16,404 nucleotides of DNA from an uncultured Emergencia sp. (GTDB lineage: Bacteria > Bacillota > Clostridia > Peptostreptococcales > Anaerovoracaceae), in the NCBI GenBank assembly GCA_937997955.1, contig CALLDR010000076.1, positions 1 to 16,404 of the forward strand, in the 5' to 3' direction. Position 1 is the first letter of the stretch. Each line of letters starts with the position of its first letter. The notes under the pieces are model-generated. The model did not search any database and was not told where the DNA came from. It worked only from the letters and a program-made list of their open reading frames with translations. The translations under genes were made by a program, and so were the position numbers. This document shows positions 7,453-14,569 of this stretch, piece after piece.

Positions 7453-8184
7453 TTACAGAAACCTTTGCAGCAGAAACACACCGGCGCAGAACGCGCACAG
7501 TATGAGCAGCATGAGATCCTGCATATGAAATCCGATCCGGCAGACGTTTGTCCGTTTTTCCGGCGCGCCAAGTCCCCGCGTTAAAGCTGCCGCTGAAAGC
7601 TCATCACCGATTTTAACTACAGATACCATCAGGGGAATCAGCCGGTATTCGAGCATACGCGCCGGGTGTCTGCCGCCAAAGCGGATACCCCGCATTTTCA
7701 TAGCGTCGGAAATGGCGCGATATTCCTCTCCGATAGTTGGGAAAAAGCGAAAAATCACCGACAGAGGAATAACGATTTTCTCTGATATGCGCATCTGCTC
7801 CATCGCGGCAATAAACTCGCTGACCGTTGTCGTAGACAGCAAAAATGCTCCTGTCATGATCCCGGGGGCAAACTTGGTCATGATGGAACTGACTGCCATC
7901 AAAAGAAACGACAGCATGCCTTTTGTCCAGTTAATCGCCGCCATCTCAACCGCGTAACAGACCAAGTACAGCAAAAGATATTTTGCCGCCATCTTAACGC
8001 GCCGTTCTGCGAGCAAAAGCAAAAAAGGGACAATACACAAAACAGGACGGACGAAACGCATCGCGCCAGTGTTTCCTCCGCCAAGCATGAGTGTTGAGAT
8101 CGTCACGACAAGGGCCAGCTTCGTCCGGGGATCAAGTTTTGTATATCCGGCTTCCCTTCCCGCAGCAAAAAATTGTGTGTCCAT
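7453..8184 (-). CDS. ECF transporter transmembrane (T) component, EcfT/CbiQ family
   Basis: The scaffold membrane protein that couples the ATPase to the substrate-binding S component. It has 243 residues, with the N-terminal KLDPRTKL motif typical of CbiQ/EcfT, several hydrophobic helices, and the two cytoplasmic coupling motifs AMKMRG (161-166) and AALTRG (199-204) that dock into the ATPase grooves. The ATG at 8184 overlaps the stop of the S-component gene by one base (TAATG), so translation is coupled; only a weak AGGGA precedes it. The ATPase gene begins 19 bp downstream. Because S, T and a double ATPase are co-encoded, this looks like a dedicated (group I) ECF system rather than one sharing a general energising module. 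Confidence 0.92.
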   Translation of the reverse strand: MDTQFFAAGREAGYTKLDPRTKLALVVTISTLMLGGGNTGAMRFVRPVLCIVPFLLLLAERRVKMAAKYLLLYLVCYAVEMAAINWTKGMLSFLLMAVSSIMTKFAPGIMTGAFLLSTTTVSEFIAAMEQMRISEKIVIPLSVIFRFFPTIGEEYRAISDAMKMRGIRFGGRHPARMLEYRLIPLMVSVVKIGDELSAAALTRGLGAPEKRTNVCRIGFHMQDLMLLILCAFCAGVFLLQRFL

Positions 8185-8768
8185 TATACAATCCCTGCTT
8201 TAGCAAAGTGCTTCTTCAGCAGTTTTTTCCCTAAAAGTGCGCCGAGGAAAGAGAACAGGAAAATGCTCGCGGCAACGAGAATGAAGCTCCACATAGGCAT
8301 AACGGACATAACCTCTTCCGCGTATTCCTCACTGAACTGGCTGGCGAAATCAGCCTTTGCCTGTTCTGCCATGAAGTACATCGGAATATAGGTGCCGATC
8401 ATCCAAAGGCTGAAAACAGCATATCCGAGGCCGCTTTTCTTCATGCTTTTGTATTCTCCTGATTTTAAGATGAGATCACCTGATATACCAAAGACCGCGC
8501 CGGTGAGAACGCCCCAAAAGCCCATGCCGGTAAGCCCCATCAGCAGTCCGCTCAGAATACCCATGATGGTAACCATGCCAAACTTTTTTACTTTTGTCAG
8601 AAACAGCATAAAGGGGATTCCGGTAATGATAACCCAAAGCGCTCCCAGAACAGGAAGGAAAATCGGGATCATGCCAATTGGGATCGCAACGCAGCAGCCG
8701 ATTACAAAATAAAGGACTGTAAATAAGCCGATGCTGATCAAATCTTTTGCCTGTAGTTTGTCGTTCAT
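8184..8768 (-). CDS. ECF transporter S component, MptD/Trep_Strep family
   Basis: A 194-residue hydrophobic protein, the usual size for ECF substrate-binding S components, with five to six membrane segments. The opening (LQAKDLISIGLFTVLYFVIG), the GMIPIFLPVLGALW stretch and LTGMGFWGVLTGAVFGISGD resemble the Trep_Strep/MptD family, whose substrates are largely unassigned. I base this on recognition, not alignment. The ATG at 8768 has AAAAGGAGG (8777-8785) 8 nt upstream. It is the first gene of an S-T-A operon opposite an AraC-family regulator. The leader contains a palindrome that could be an operator. Vitamins, metal chelates and other small molecules are all possible substrates. Confidence 0.85.
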   Translation of the reverse strand: MNDKLQAKDLISIGLFTVLYFVIGCCVAIPIGMIPIFLPVLGALWVIITGIPFMLFLTKVKKFGMVTIMGILSGLLMGLTGMGFWGVLTGAVFGISGDLILKSGEYKSMKKSGLGYAVFSLWMIGTYIPMYFMAEQAKADFASQFSEEYAEEVMSVMPMWSFILVAASIFLFSFLGALLGKKLLKKHFAKAGIV

Positions 8769-8802
8769 ATAAATAGCCTCCTTTTAATAACTCCCTCGTT
8801 TA

Positions 8803-8818
8803 GTTAGCTTACGCTAAC
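8803..8818. promoter_or_regulatory. Palindromic operator candidate GTTAGC-TTAC-GCTAAC
   Basis: A perfect 6-bp inverted repeat with a 4-bp centre, 35 bp upstream of the S-component ATG and about 10-25 nt downstream of its predicted transcription start, a usual place for a repressor site. The GTTAG/CTAAC half-sites recall DtxR-type iron boxes, but the half-site spacing is wider than in that consensus. Which regulator binds is unknown. Confidence 0.5.
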
Positions 8819-8835
8819 ATCTGGAACATTTTATC

Positions 8836-8863
8836 ATAATATGAGGCTTCATTCTATGTCCAA
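8836..8863 (-). promoter_or_regulatory. Candidate promoter of the ECF operon
   Basis: Minus-strand TTGGAC (8858-8863), a 16-bp spacer and TATTAT (8836-8841). An overlapping TATGATAAAAT run makes the exact -10 uncertain. It points away from the AraC promoter, and the two -35 boxes are about 37 bp apart. Confidence 0.5.
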
Positions 8864-8900
8864 TCAGCTTTTTAGCTCCAAACAGCATCGAGTTTTCTCG

Positions 8901-8929
8901 TTGACTATATGACCTGACGCCGCTATAAT
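8901..8929 (+). promoter_or_regulatory. Near-consensus sigma-A promoter of the AraC-family gene
   Basis: TTGACT (8901-8906), a 17-bp spacer and TATAAT (8924-8929). The predicted start near 8936 leaves only about 9 nt before the first in-frame ATG (8945), which argues for the later ATG at 8999 as the true start. Confidence 0.75.
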
Positions 8930-8998
8930 AAAAGGGAAGCTGAAATGGAAAGAGAAAATAGAAGAAAAAATGAAAAAGAAAATGAAAGGAAGGGATCG

Positions 8999-10003
8999 AT
9001 GAAGACCAGCGATATTCTGAAAAAATGCGCTGAAATTCCAGGCGTTACGTTAAAAAAGAACAGCCGCAATATGGAGCTGACGCTGGAACAGCCCGATGGC
9101 AGAGGCGTAATAACGTTTTACAGCCTTTTTCCGGGAATCCTGCTTGCTTTTATCCATGTCAGTTCTCCTGTATGGCCTGCACCTGATTTGCAGTCGTTCA
9201 ATCCAATTGACACAAGCCCGTTGCTGATCAACTACTGCGTGGCCGGACGATGTGAGCTGCTGCTGAACAATGGTTCCTTCGTTTATCTGAAAGATGGAGA
9301 AATGGCAATTACAGAACAATACGCGCAGAAAGACTATGTCTATCCAAGAAAATTTTATGAAGGCGTCGAAATTTTCCTGGATCTGCAGACAGTTCGGGAG
9401 CAGTCTCCATACCTTAAAGAAGCGTTTCAAATTGATACAGGCAAATTGCCGGAGAAATACTGCCCCAATGGAAAAACTTATCTGGCCTCCTGCGAGGCGG
9501 AAATGGCGGAGCGTCTGCAAAATATCTGGAAGCTCAACGGCAGGCAGGATCCGGCTTCTTACGTTTTCATGAAAACGGAGACGCTGGCACTGATCGGAAT
9601 CATGTTGAATAAAAGCTATATACCTGCTTCAAAATCCTGCCAGTTCCTTACCGCGACACAAGTCGATATCGCCAAAAGAGTTGAAAGAATAATAACATCG
9701 GATTTAAGGCAGCATCATCCTGCACGGGAAATGGCAGAACAGTTTTCTGTCAGCGAAACCAGTCTGAAGAATTACTTTCGCGGTGTCTACGGTCAGAATA
9801 TTTCCTCCTACTTGAAAGAAATACGAATGAACCGGGCTGCATACCTCCTCGCTGAAGAGAATTTATCCGTCTCAGAGATTGCCGAAAACGTAGGTTACCT
9901 GAATCAAAGCAAATTTGCCGCTGTTTTCAAAAAACACTTTCATATGTCTCCCTTAGAGTACCGAAGATCAAAAAAGCTGGAAAAGATACAGCCCGTCATA
10001 TAA
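8999..10003 (+). CDS. AraC-family transcriptional regulator beside the ECF operon
   Basis: A DNA-binding regulator of 334 residues. The last ~100 residues carry the two helix-turn-helix motifs of AraC proteins: AREMAEQFSVSETSLKNYF, then SVSEIAENVGYLNQSKFAAV and FKKHFHMSPLEYR. The N-terminal ~220 residues are an effector domain I cannot assign; the overall layout resembles PchR/YbtA-type regulators, but I would not claim a ligand. An ATG at 8945 is in frame and would add a charged low-complexity leader. I reject it because it lies about 9 nt after the predicted transcription start. The ATG at 8999 has the purine-rich SD AAAGGAAGGGA (8985-8995). The gene diverges from the S-T-A operon, so it probably controls that transporter and perhaps itself. 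Its composition is more AT-rich than the flanking operons. Confidence 0.92.
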   Translation: MKTSDILKKCAEIPGVTLKKNSRNMELTLEQPDGRGVITFYSLFPGILLAFIHVSSPVWPAPDLQSFNPIDTSPLLINYCVAGRCELLLNNGSFVYLKDGEMAITEQYAQKDYVYPRKFYEGVEIFLDLQTVREQSPYLKEAFQIDTGKLPEKYCPNGKTYLASCEAEMAERLQNIWKLNGRQDPASYVFMKTETLALIGIMLNKSYIPASKSCQFLTATQVDIAKRVERIITSDLRQHHPAREMAEQFSVSETSLKNYFRGVYGQNISSYLKEIRMNRAAYLLAEENLSVSEIAENVGYLNQSKFAAVFKKHFHMSPLEYRRSKKLEKIQPVI

Positions 10004-10030
10004 AAACACGGCAGAGCTTTCGCTCTGCCG
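10002..10030 (-). terminator. Hairpin terminator between convergent genes
   Basis: A perfect 9-bp stem, CGGCAGAGC (10009-10017) and GCTCTGCCG (10022-10030), starts 6 bp after the AraC stop. Read on the minus strand it has a GAAA (GNRA) tetraloop and is followed by TGTTTTT, so it is a good terminator for the leftward small-protein gene. On the plus strand the T tract is poor (CTGTCGTTT), so it may serve the AraC gene less efficiently. Confidence 0.75.
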
Positions 10031-10145
10031 CTGTCGTTTACAATGGGTATTGTCTATTCATATTGTAATCTGTATGTTTCGTATGTGCTTCTGCCGCTGT
10101 ATTATTTCCTGCTATTTCATATGTTTTCATATGTTTTTCTCAAGC

Positions 10146-10340
10146 CTAGAACAGTCCGCCAAACAGGCCGCCGTTCCTGCCTCCGTCATTATTTCCGCAG
10201 AACAGGAAATACAGTACGAGCAGAAGGATCAGGATCCCCCATCCGCTTCCGGCGTCGCTGCAGCAATTCTGCTGCGGACTGCAGCAGCAGTCGTGTTTCG
10301 GTTCACAGCAGTCACAGCAGTCATTTCTCATATCACCCAT
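10146..10340 (-). CDS. Small cysteine-rich single-helix membrane protein, unknown function
   Basis: 64 residues: a short N-terminus with paired and tripled cysteines (DCCDCC, HDCCCS, NCCSD), one hydrophobic helix (GWGILILLLVLYFLFCG), and a Gly/Asn/Phe tail ending GGLFGGLF. There are ten cysteines in all, nine of them before the helix. The start ATG at 10340 is fixed by AAGGGAGG (10348-10355), 7 nt upstream; an in-frame ATG at 10364 lies upstream of that SD and is rejected. The plan of polar tip, one helix and Gly-rich tail resembles small spore-associated proteins of the YjcZ kind and the short high-cysteine proteins common in Clostridia. That comparison is by appearance only. Possible roles are metal binding, disulphide cross-linking in a spore or envelope layer, or a small membrane anchor. 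It stands alone, with a hairpin downstream. Confidence 0.75.
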   Translation of the reverse strand: MGDMRNDCCDCCEPKHDCCCSPQQNCCSDAGSGWGILILLLVLYFLFCGNNDGGRNGGLFGGLF

Positions 10341-10494
10341 AAAGAAACCTCCCTTTTCCAACATTCTTTCTAATCAGTATATGCATCGGTGTTTCTTTCG
10401 GTTCCTCTTTTGACTTTGGCTCCGCCCTGCCTCGCGCGCCTGTTCCATGCCCGTATGTCCGGGCTATACTCATATTTCAGTTACGTCTCGCGCG

Positions 10495-11304
10495 TTATGC
10501 TTCGCCGTACTCGATCTTCAGCGTATATCCGTCCAGCGCGATTCCTTTGCTCCGCGTAATAGCCAGCTTCTGCTCGGCAGAATAGCCGATGGTTTCCCCG
10601 TCATGGAGAACCACGTCGCTGTCCAGCACATAGGCCACCATGTTCATCAGAAAGTCCCGCAGATCTCCAAAATCCACCTGGCCTTCCTCCACATAGACTT
10701 CCATTTCCTCCTTGCCAAACTTCCGCAGGCCGAAGGTGTACACGCCGATGGCTTCCCCATCTCGCGCGAGACCGAACCAGACCAGGTCAGGCAGCGGCAG
10801 CTCACCTTCCTTCATCATAGCCGCGAAATCGTGATAAAACTCCGGCTGGAACACGGCCCCGTCGGTATAGACCGCCAAAACCCCTTCCTGGGCCAGACAG
10901 GCGTCCACCGCTTTGACAAAGGTCATGGCGCGCTTCCGAAGAGCCGATTCTCCCAGGACGGCAACGAGCAGATGGGCCTGATGGCCTTTGACCGTTTCCA
11001 CCGCTTCCGGCCACAGGTAGTTGGCCTGGGCGAAATGCTCCGCTTCTCCGTTCGGCACCGGTCCCGGCATCAAAGTGACGATAAGCCGCGTTTGTTCATC
11101 TATATCCGCGAACAAAATATCCGGCGACGCTTCTTTCCCGCTGTTCTCGCCTGACTCCGCCGCGTCGATGCCCCACGCCTCATAAAGGTCCCTGAGAAAC
11201 CTGGACTTGTCCCACTTCGGATCTTTCATGAGCACGGAGGCTACAAAAGCGCCCAGCTCCTTATCCTTCACCGGGTTTTTCTTCTTAAATCTGATACGTC
11301 CCAT
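10495..11304 (-). CDS. DUF4261 domain protein
   Basis: 269 residues, soluble, no signal peptide. The stretch from about residue 77 to the end (MPGPVPNGEAEHFAQANYLWPEAV, then GHQAHLLVAVLG) matches my memory of the DUF4261 family, found in many bacteria without an assigned function. The N-terminus begins with a basic patch (RIRFKKKNPVKD) and a charged helical stretch. The ATG at 11304 has AAGGAG 8 nt upstream. It lies 37 bp downstream of an unknown acidic protein gene and in the same direction as murI, so the three are probably co-transcribed. No catalytic motif is obvious to me. Confidence 0.75.
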   Translation of the reverse strand: MGRIRFKKKNPVKDKELGAFVASVLMKDPKWDKSRFLRDLYEAWGIDAAESGENSGKEASPDILFADIDEQTRLIVTLMPGPVPNGEAEHFAQANYLWPEAVETVKGHQAHLLVAVLGESALRKRAMTFVKAVDACLAQEGVLAVYTDGAVFQPEFYHDFAAMMKEGELPLPDLVWFGLARDGEAIGVYTFGLRKFGKEEMEVYVEEGQVDFGDLRDFLMNMVAYVLDSDVVLHDGETIGYSAEQKLAITRSKGIALDGYTLKIEYGEA

Positions 11305-11341
11305 GTCATTCGCTCCTTGCTTTAGGTTTCATTCCGATCCA

Positions 11342-11872
11342 TCATTCCTCCACCAGATCGGCATAGGTCATGATATACTCTTCCAGCTGGTATTCCAGCG
11401 CTTTGGAAAAGTCATAGGTGTATTCGCTGCCTTCCAGCTTTTCCAGACGTGCCGTGGTCAGGGAATCCCGCACCGGTACGATCAAAACCTCATCTGTCGC
11501 AAGATTGCGGCATTCCACGGCGCTTTCCTGTGAGTACCACAGCCGGAAGCGGTTGAACTCGTCCGCCAGCTTCAGACAGGCGTGCTCCTCGTCCTTGCCT
11601 GCCGCTTCAGAAAGGCCGACCAGGGCCCTTTTGATGTTCTCCAGCAGGTTGTACACGTCGATCTGGTCACCTGGCACGCTTTCCAGCGCGTCGTAAAAGT
11701 AGCTTTCGCACAGCTCCGCGAAGGTCTTCATGTCCACCTCCCGCATCAGCTCGTACACCGCGTCGTCACTGATGGCGCAGTCGCTCTCCACAAAGTCCGC
11801 GAAGTTCTCAAAGTATTCAAACTGGCTGCCGCTTTCAATGTCCAGCAGCGCGAATAATTCATCTCTGTCCAT
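11342..11872 (-). CDS. Conserved-looking acidic protein, unknown function
   Basis: I do not recognise this 176-residue protein. It is strongly acidic, soluble and predicted mostly helical, with no membrane segment or signal peptide. An N-terminal part rich in Asp, Glu and Phe (FEYFENFADFVESD) is followed by helical segments and a central VLIVPVRDSLTTARLEKL. It is clearly translated: the ATG at 11872 has AGGAGG (11878-11883) 5 nt upstream, and its codon use matches its neighbours. It starts 14 bp after the murI stop and ends 37 bp before the DUF4261 start, so it sits within one transcription unit. A link to the DUF4261 protein, as partner or adaptor, is inferred from adjacency only. Confidence 0.75.
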   Translation of the reverse strand: MDRDELFALLDIESGSQFEYFENFADFVESDCAISDDAVYELMREVDMKTFAELCESYFYDALESVPGDQIDVYNLLENIKRALVGLSEAAGKDEEHACLKLADEFNRFRLWYSQESAVECRNLATDEVLIVPVRDSLTTARLEKLEGSEYTYDFSKALEYQLEEYIMTYADLVEE

Positions 11873-11886
11873 GGTTTCCTCCTGTG

Positions 11887-12720
11887 TTACAGATCCAGAT
11901 TTTTAAACTTGATGTTCAGCTCGTCTTCCTCCCTGCCTAAAATGGCCTGGATCATGTTGACGAAGTTCTCCGACAGGTCGCTGGCGTAGAACACGTTTTC
12001 CAGCGGCGTTTCCCATGGCTCCTTTTGCCGCGGTCCCGCCAGCATATCCCGCTGGGCCAGCTCGATCTCCACCGCAGTGGCGACTTCCTTTGAGGAGCTG
12101 ATGATGCGGAGCCCCGGGTACAGCCTGCGGATATTGGCTCCGATCAAGGGGTAATGAGTGCAGCCCAGAACCAGAGTGTTGATCCGGTTCTCACGGATAA
12201 AATCGTCCAGATAATACTGGATGGTCAAATCCATGATGGCGTTGTCGATGATCCCCTCTTCGATGAGGGGCACGAAGGCCGGGCAGGCTTTGGCAAAAGT
12301 CGTAAGTCCCCGGTGCTTCTCCTGGATCTTGGCTTCATAAGCGCCGGAGCGGACCGTCACTTTGGTGGCGATGATGCCGATCCGGTCTTCCTCGCTGCAG
12401 GAGTCCGCCACCACCTTTGCCGTCGGCGAGATGACGCCGATGACGGGAATCTGGGGATAGGCGCTGCGCAGATCCGCCAGACAGGTAGCGCTCACCGTGT
12501 TGCAGGCGATGACGATCATCTTCACATCGTTTTTTACGAGAAAATCGCCGATCTGCATGGTGAACTGACGAATGGTGTCAGGCGACTTGGAGCCGTATGG
12601 CGTCCTGGCCGTGTCCCCGAAGAAGATGATGCGCTCGTCGGGCAGCTGCTTCATAATATGGGGGATGCTGGTGAGCCCGCCCAGTCCTGAATCAAAAAAA
12701 CCGATAGGTCTGTTATCCAT
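11887..12720 (-). CDS. murI: Glutamate racemase
   Basis: Interconverts L- and D-glutamate to supply D-Glu for peptidoglycan, without a cofactor and using two cysteines. Its 277 residues are within the normal size. Catalytic sites are intact: FFDSGLGG (D10, S11), the first cysteine in IACNTVSATC (C73) and the second in LVLGCTHYPL (C187, then T188 and H189). GDTARTPYG at 35-43 is the usual substrate-pocket stretch. The ATG at 12720 is preceded by AAAGGAAT about 7 nt upstream. It heads a minus-strand unit with two proteins of unknown role and diverges from pepF over a 68-bp AT-rich region. It should act in the cytoplasm. No regulatory leader is evident. Confidence 0.96.
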   Translation of the reverse strand: MDNRPIGFFDSGLGGLTSIPHIMKQLPDERIIFFGDTARTPYGSKSPDTIRQFTMQIGDFLVKNDVKMIVIACNTVSATCLADLRSAYPQIPVIGVISPTAKVVADSCSEEDRIGIIATKVTVRSGAYEAKIQEKHRGLTTFAKACPAFVPLIEEGIIDNAIMDLTIQYYLDDFIRENRINTLVLGCTHYPLIGANIRRLYPGLRIISSSKEVATAVEIELAQRDMLAGPRQKEPWETPLENVFYASDLSENFVNMIQAILGREEDELNIKFKNLDL

Positions 12721-12788
12721 CTATGTAATTCCTTTCAGATTTGTGTTATACTAATTGTATCTTTACTATTATACTACAGGAGGCAGAA
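12721..12788. promoter_or_regulatory. Divergent murI/pepF promoter region
   Basis: This 68-bp AT-rich gap must hold both promoters. For pepF, TATACT at 12747-12752 (plus) is the best -10, with a poor -35 (TGTAAT, 12724-12729), and would start the mRNA near 12759. For murI, TATAAT at 12768-12773 or TATAAC at 12745-12750 (minus) are -10 candidates without a good -35. The pepF SD AGGAGG is at 12778-12783. Confidence 0.4.
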
Positions 12789-12818
12789 ATGGGAAACAAA
12801 AAATTAAATGGAAAATAG
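12789..12818 (+). other. Ten-codon reading frame behind the pepF SD, with A6 slippage candidate
   Basis: ATG GGA AAC AAA AAA TTA then TAG at 12816-12818. This ATG is the only one correctly spaced (5 nt) behind AGGAGG, but it is in the wrong frame for pepF. A one-base backward shift, or one extra A, at the six-A run 12798-12803 converts it to MGNKKIKWKIEEMY, the expected start of an oligoendopeptidase F. Confidence 0.7.
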
Positions 12819-14557
12819 AAGAGATGTATGCCGACGCGGCCAGCTGGGAGAAGGATATCCAGCAGGTCCTCGCCATGACAGAGGACTTCGGCGGCTACGC
12901 TGGCCGGCTTACAGAAAGCGCCGGGACGCTGGCTGAAGCGCTGCAGGCAAAAGACGCTGTCTGGCAAAAGCTGGAGCGGGCATATGTCTACGCCCGCATG
13001 AAGCTGGACGAAGACAACCGCGAGGCCGCTCAGCAGTCCATGCACGACAAAGTGGGCGCTGTGATCGCCAAGGTCAGCGCCGCCATGAGCTTCTTCACGC
13101 CGGAGCTGCTTTCCGCGCCAGAAGAAACCCTGCGCGGATACGTGGAGGAAGAGCCTGCCCTGGCCCAGTACCGCTTTGTCATCGAGGACGTACTTCGCGA
13201 AAAACAGCACGTGCTGACCCAGGCGGAGGAAAACATTCTGGCTCAGATGAGCGAGGTCACCGACGCGACAGACACCATCTTCACCATGCTCAACAACGCG
13301 GACCTGAAATTCGGTGAGATCAGAGACGAGGACGGCGACCTGGCGGAGGTCACCCACGGCAACTATATCAAATTCATGGAGTCCCGTGACCGCGCAGTCC
13401 GCAAAGAAGCCTTCACCCACGTCTACGAAGCCTACAAGGGGCTGATCAACACCATCGCCCAGACCTACAACTACAACGTGAAGACCGACGTGGTAAGCGC
13501 CCGCATACGCAAATATCCGTCCGCCCGCGCCATGGCCCTCTCCGGCGGCAATATCCCGGAGGAGGTTTACGATAATTTGATTTCCGTCGTCCACCAGTAT
13601 CTGCCGGTGCTCCACCGCTATATCGAGCTTCGCAAAAGACTGCTGGGCGTAGACGAGCTGAAAATGTACGATATCTACGTGCCACTGGTTGAGATTCCAA
13701 AGAAGGAGATCCCTTACGAAGAAGCCCTGGAGATCATGAAGGAAGGTCTCGCTCCGCTGGGCGAGGACTACATCGAACGCCTGTCAAAAGGTGTAGAAGC
13801 CGGCTGGATCGACGTATACGAAAACGAAGGCAAGACCAGCGGCGCTTACAGCTTTGGTTCTTACGACAGCTTCCCGTATATCCTGCTCAATTACACGGAT
13901 ACCCTGCAGGACGTGTTTACCCTGGTCCACGAAATGGGACATTCCATGCATTCCAGCTATACCAGAGAGCATCAGCCTTTCACCTACGGCAGCCACTCCA
14001 TCTTCACAGCGGAGGTGGCGTCCACCGTCAACGAGTCCCTGCTGATGCAGCACCTGCTGTCAAAGGAGACCGACCCTCAGATGCGCAAATACCTGATCAA
14101 CCTGCACATCGAGGCTTTCCGCACCACCCTGTTCCGCCAGACCATGTTCGCTGAATTTGAGGCTCTGACCCACGCTTACGTGGAAGAAGGCGGCAGCCTG
14201 ACGCCGCAGTGGCTGTGCGAAGAATACGACAAGCTGAACAAAGCCTATTTCGGCCCGGCTCTCGCGGAAGACGAATATATCCGGTACGAATGGGCCCGCA
14301 TCCCTCATTTCTACCGCAGCTTCTACGTATACCAGTACGCCACAGGCTATTCCGCGGCCACCGCGATTTCCCAGAAGATCCTGAAGGAAGGCGCTCTGGC
14401 CAGGGACGCTTACAGAGAATTTCTCAAGACCGGAGACAGCGATTACCCTGTAGAGCTGCTGAAGATCGCGGGCGTCGACATGAGCGCCAAAGAGCCGGTC
14501 ATTCTGGCTATGGAGACCTTCAAGAAGCTGGTTGAAGAACTGGAAGAATTATTGTAA
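12789..14557 (+). CDS. pepF: Oligoendopeptidase F (M3 peptidase), start apparently frameshifted
   Basis: A cytoplasmic zinc metallopeptidase that trims oligopeptides of roughly 7-17 residues. The zinc site HEMGH in TLVHEMGHSMHSSY (codons 13928-13942) and the downstream glutamate in FTAEVASTVNE are intact. The C-terminal RYEWARIPHFYRSFYVYQYATG is typical of the family. The body reads from the N-terminal WKIEEMYADAASWEKDI to the stop at 14557. Only the start is abnormal. The well-placed ATG (12789) is out of frame and needs a -1 shift at six A residues, giving about 589 aa. The in-frame TTG at 12755 lies before the SD and perhaps before the transcript start. The in-frame ATG at 12824 lacks a spaced SD and drops the conserved Trp. 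Sequencing error, true mutation and slippage all remain possible. nadK follows 12 bp downstream. Confidence 0.88.
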
Positions 14558-14569
14558 AATGGAATTGCT

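Noticed and set aside
7434..7571. Longer N-terminus for the ECF ATPase
   Set aside because: It overlaps the T-component gene, is Cys-rich and unlike ABC proteins; a strong SD precedes the ATG at 7433.
8803..8818. The palindrome as a genuine DtxR/IdeR iron box
   Set aside because: The half-sites look similar, but the classical box has them almost abutting while here six bases separate GTTAG and CTAAC; kept only as an operator candidate.
8945..8998. Upstream ATG of the AraC-family gene
   Set aside because: It lies about 9 nt from the predicted transcription start, its only SD-like run would sit at the mRNA 5' end, and it would add only a charged low-complexity leader.
10115..10134. Two direct copies of TTTCATATGT as a possible short repeat array
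   Set aside because: Only two copies in AT-rich spacer with no spacer pattern; not a CRISPR or an attachment site.
10043..10373. Plus-strand open frames opposite the small Cys-rich gene
   Set aside because: No SD, and the translated sequence is a mirror of the antisense Cys/Gly codons; the minus-strand frame has SD, helix and terminator.
10449..10464. GCCCG/CGGGC hairpin after the DUF4261 gene
   Set aside because: Only a 5-bp stem with a 6-nt loop and no T run on the transcribed strand, so I do not call it a terminator.
12746..13615. Long minus-strand open frame opposite pepF
   Set aside because: It is antisense to a conserved M3 peptidase body and has no SD or family resemblance.
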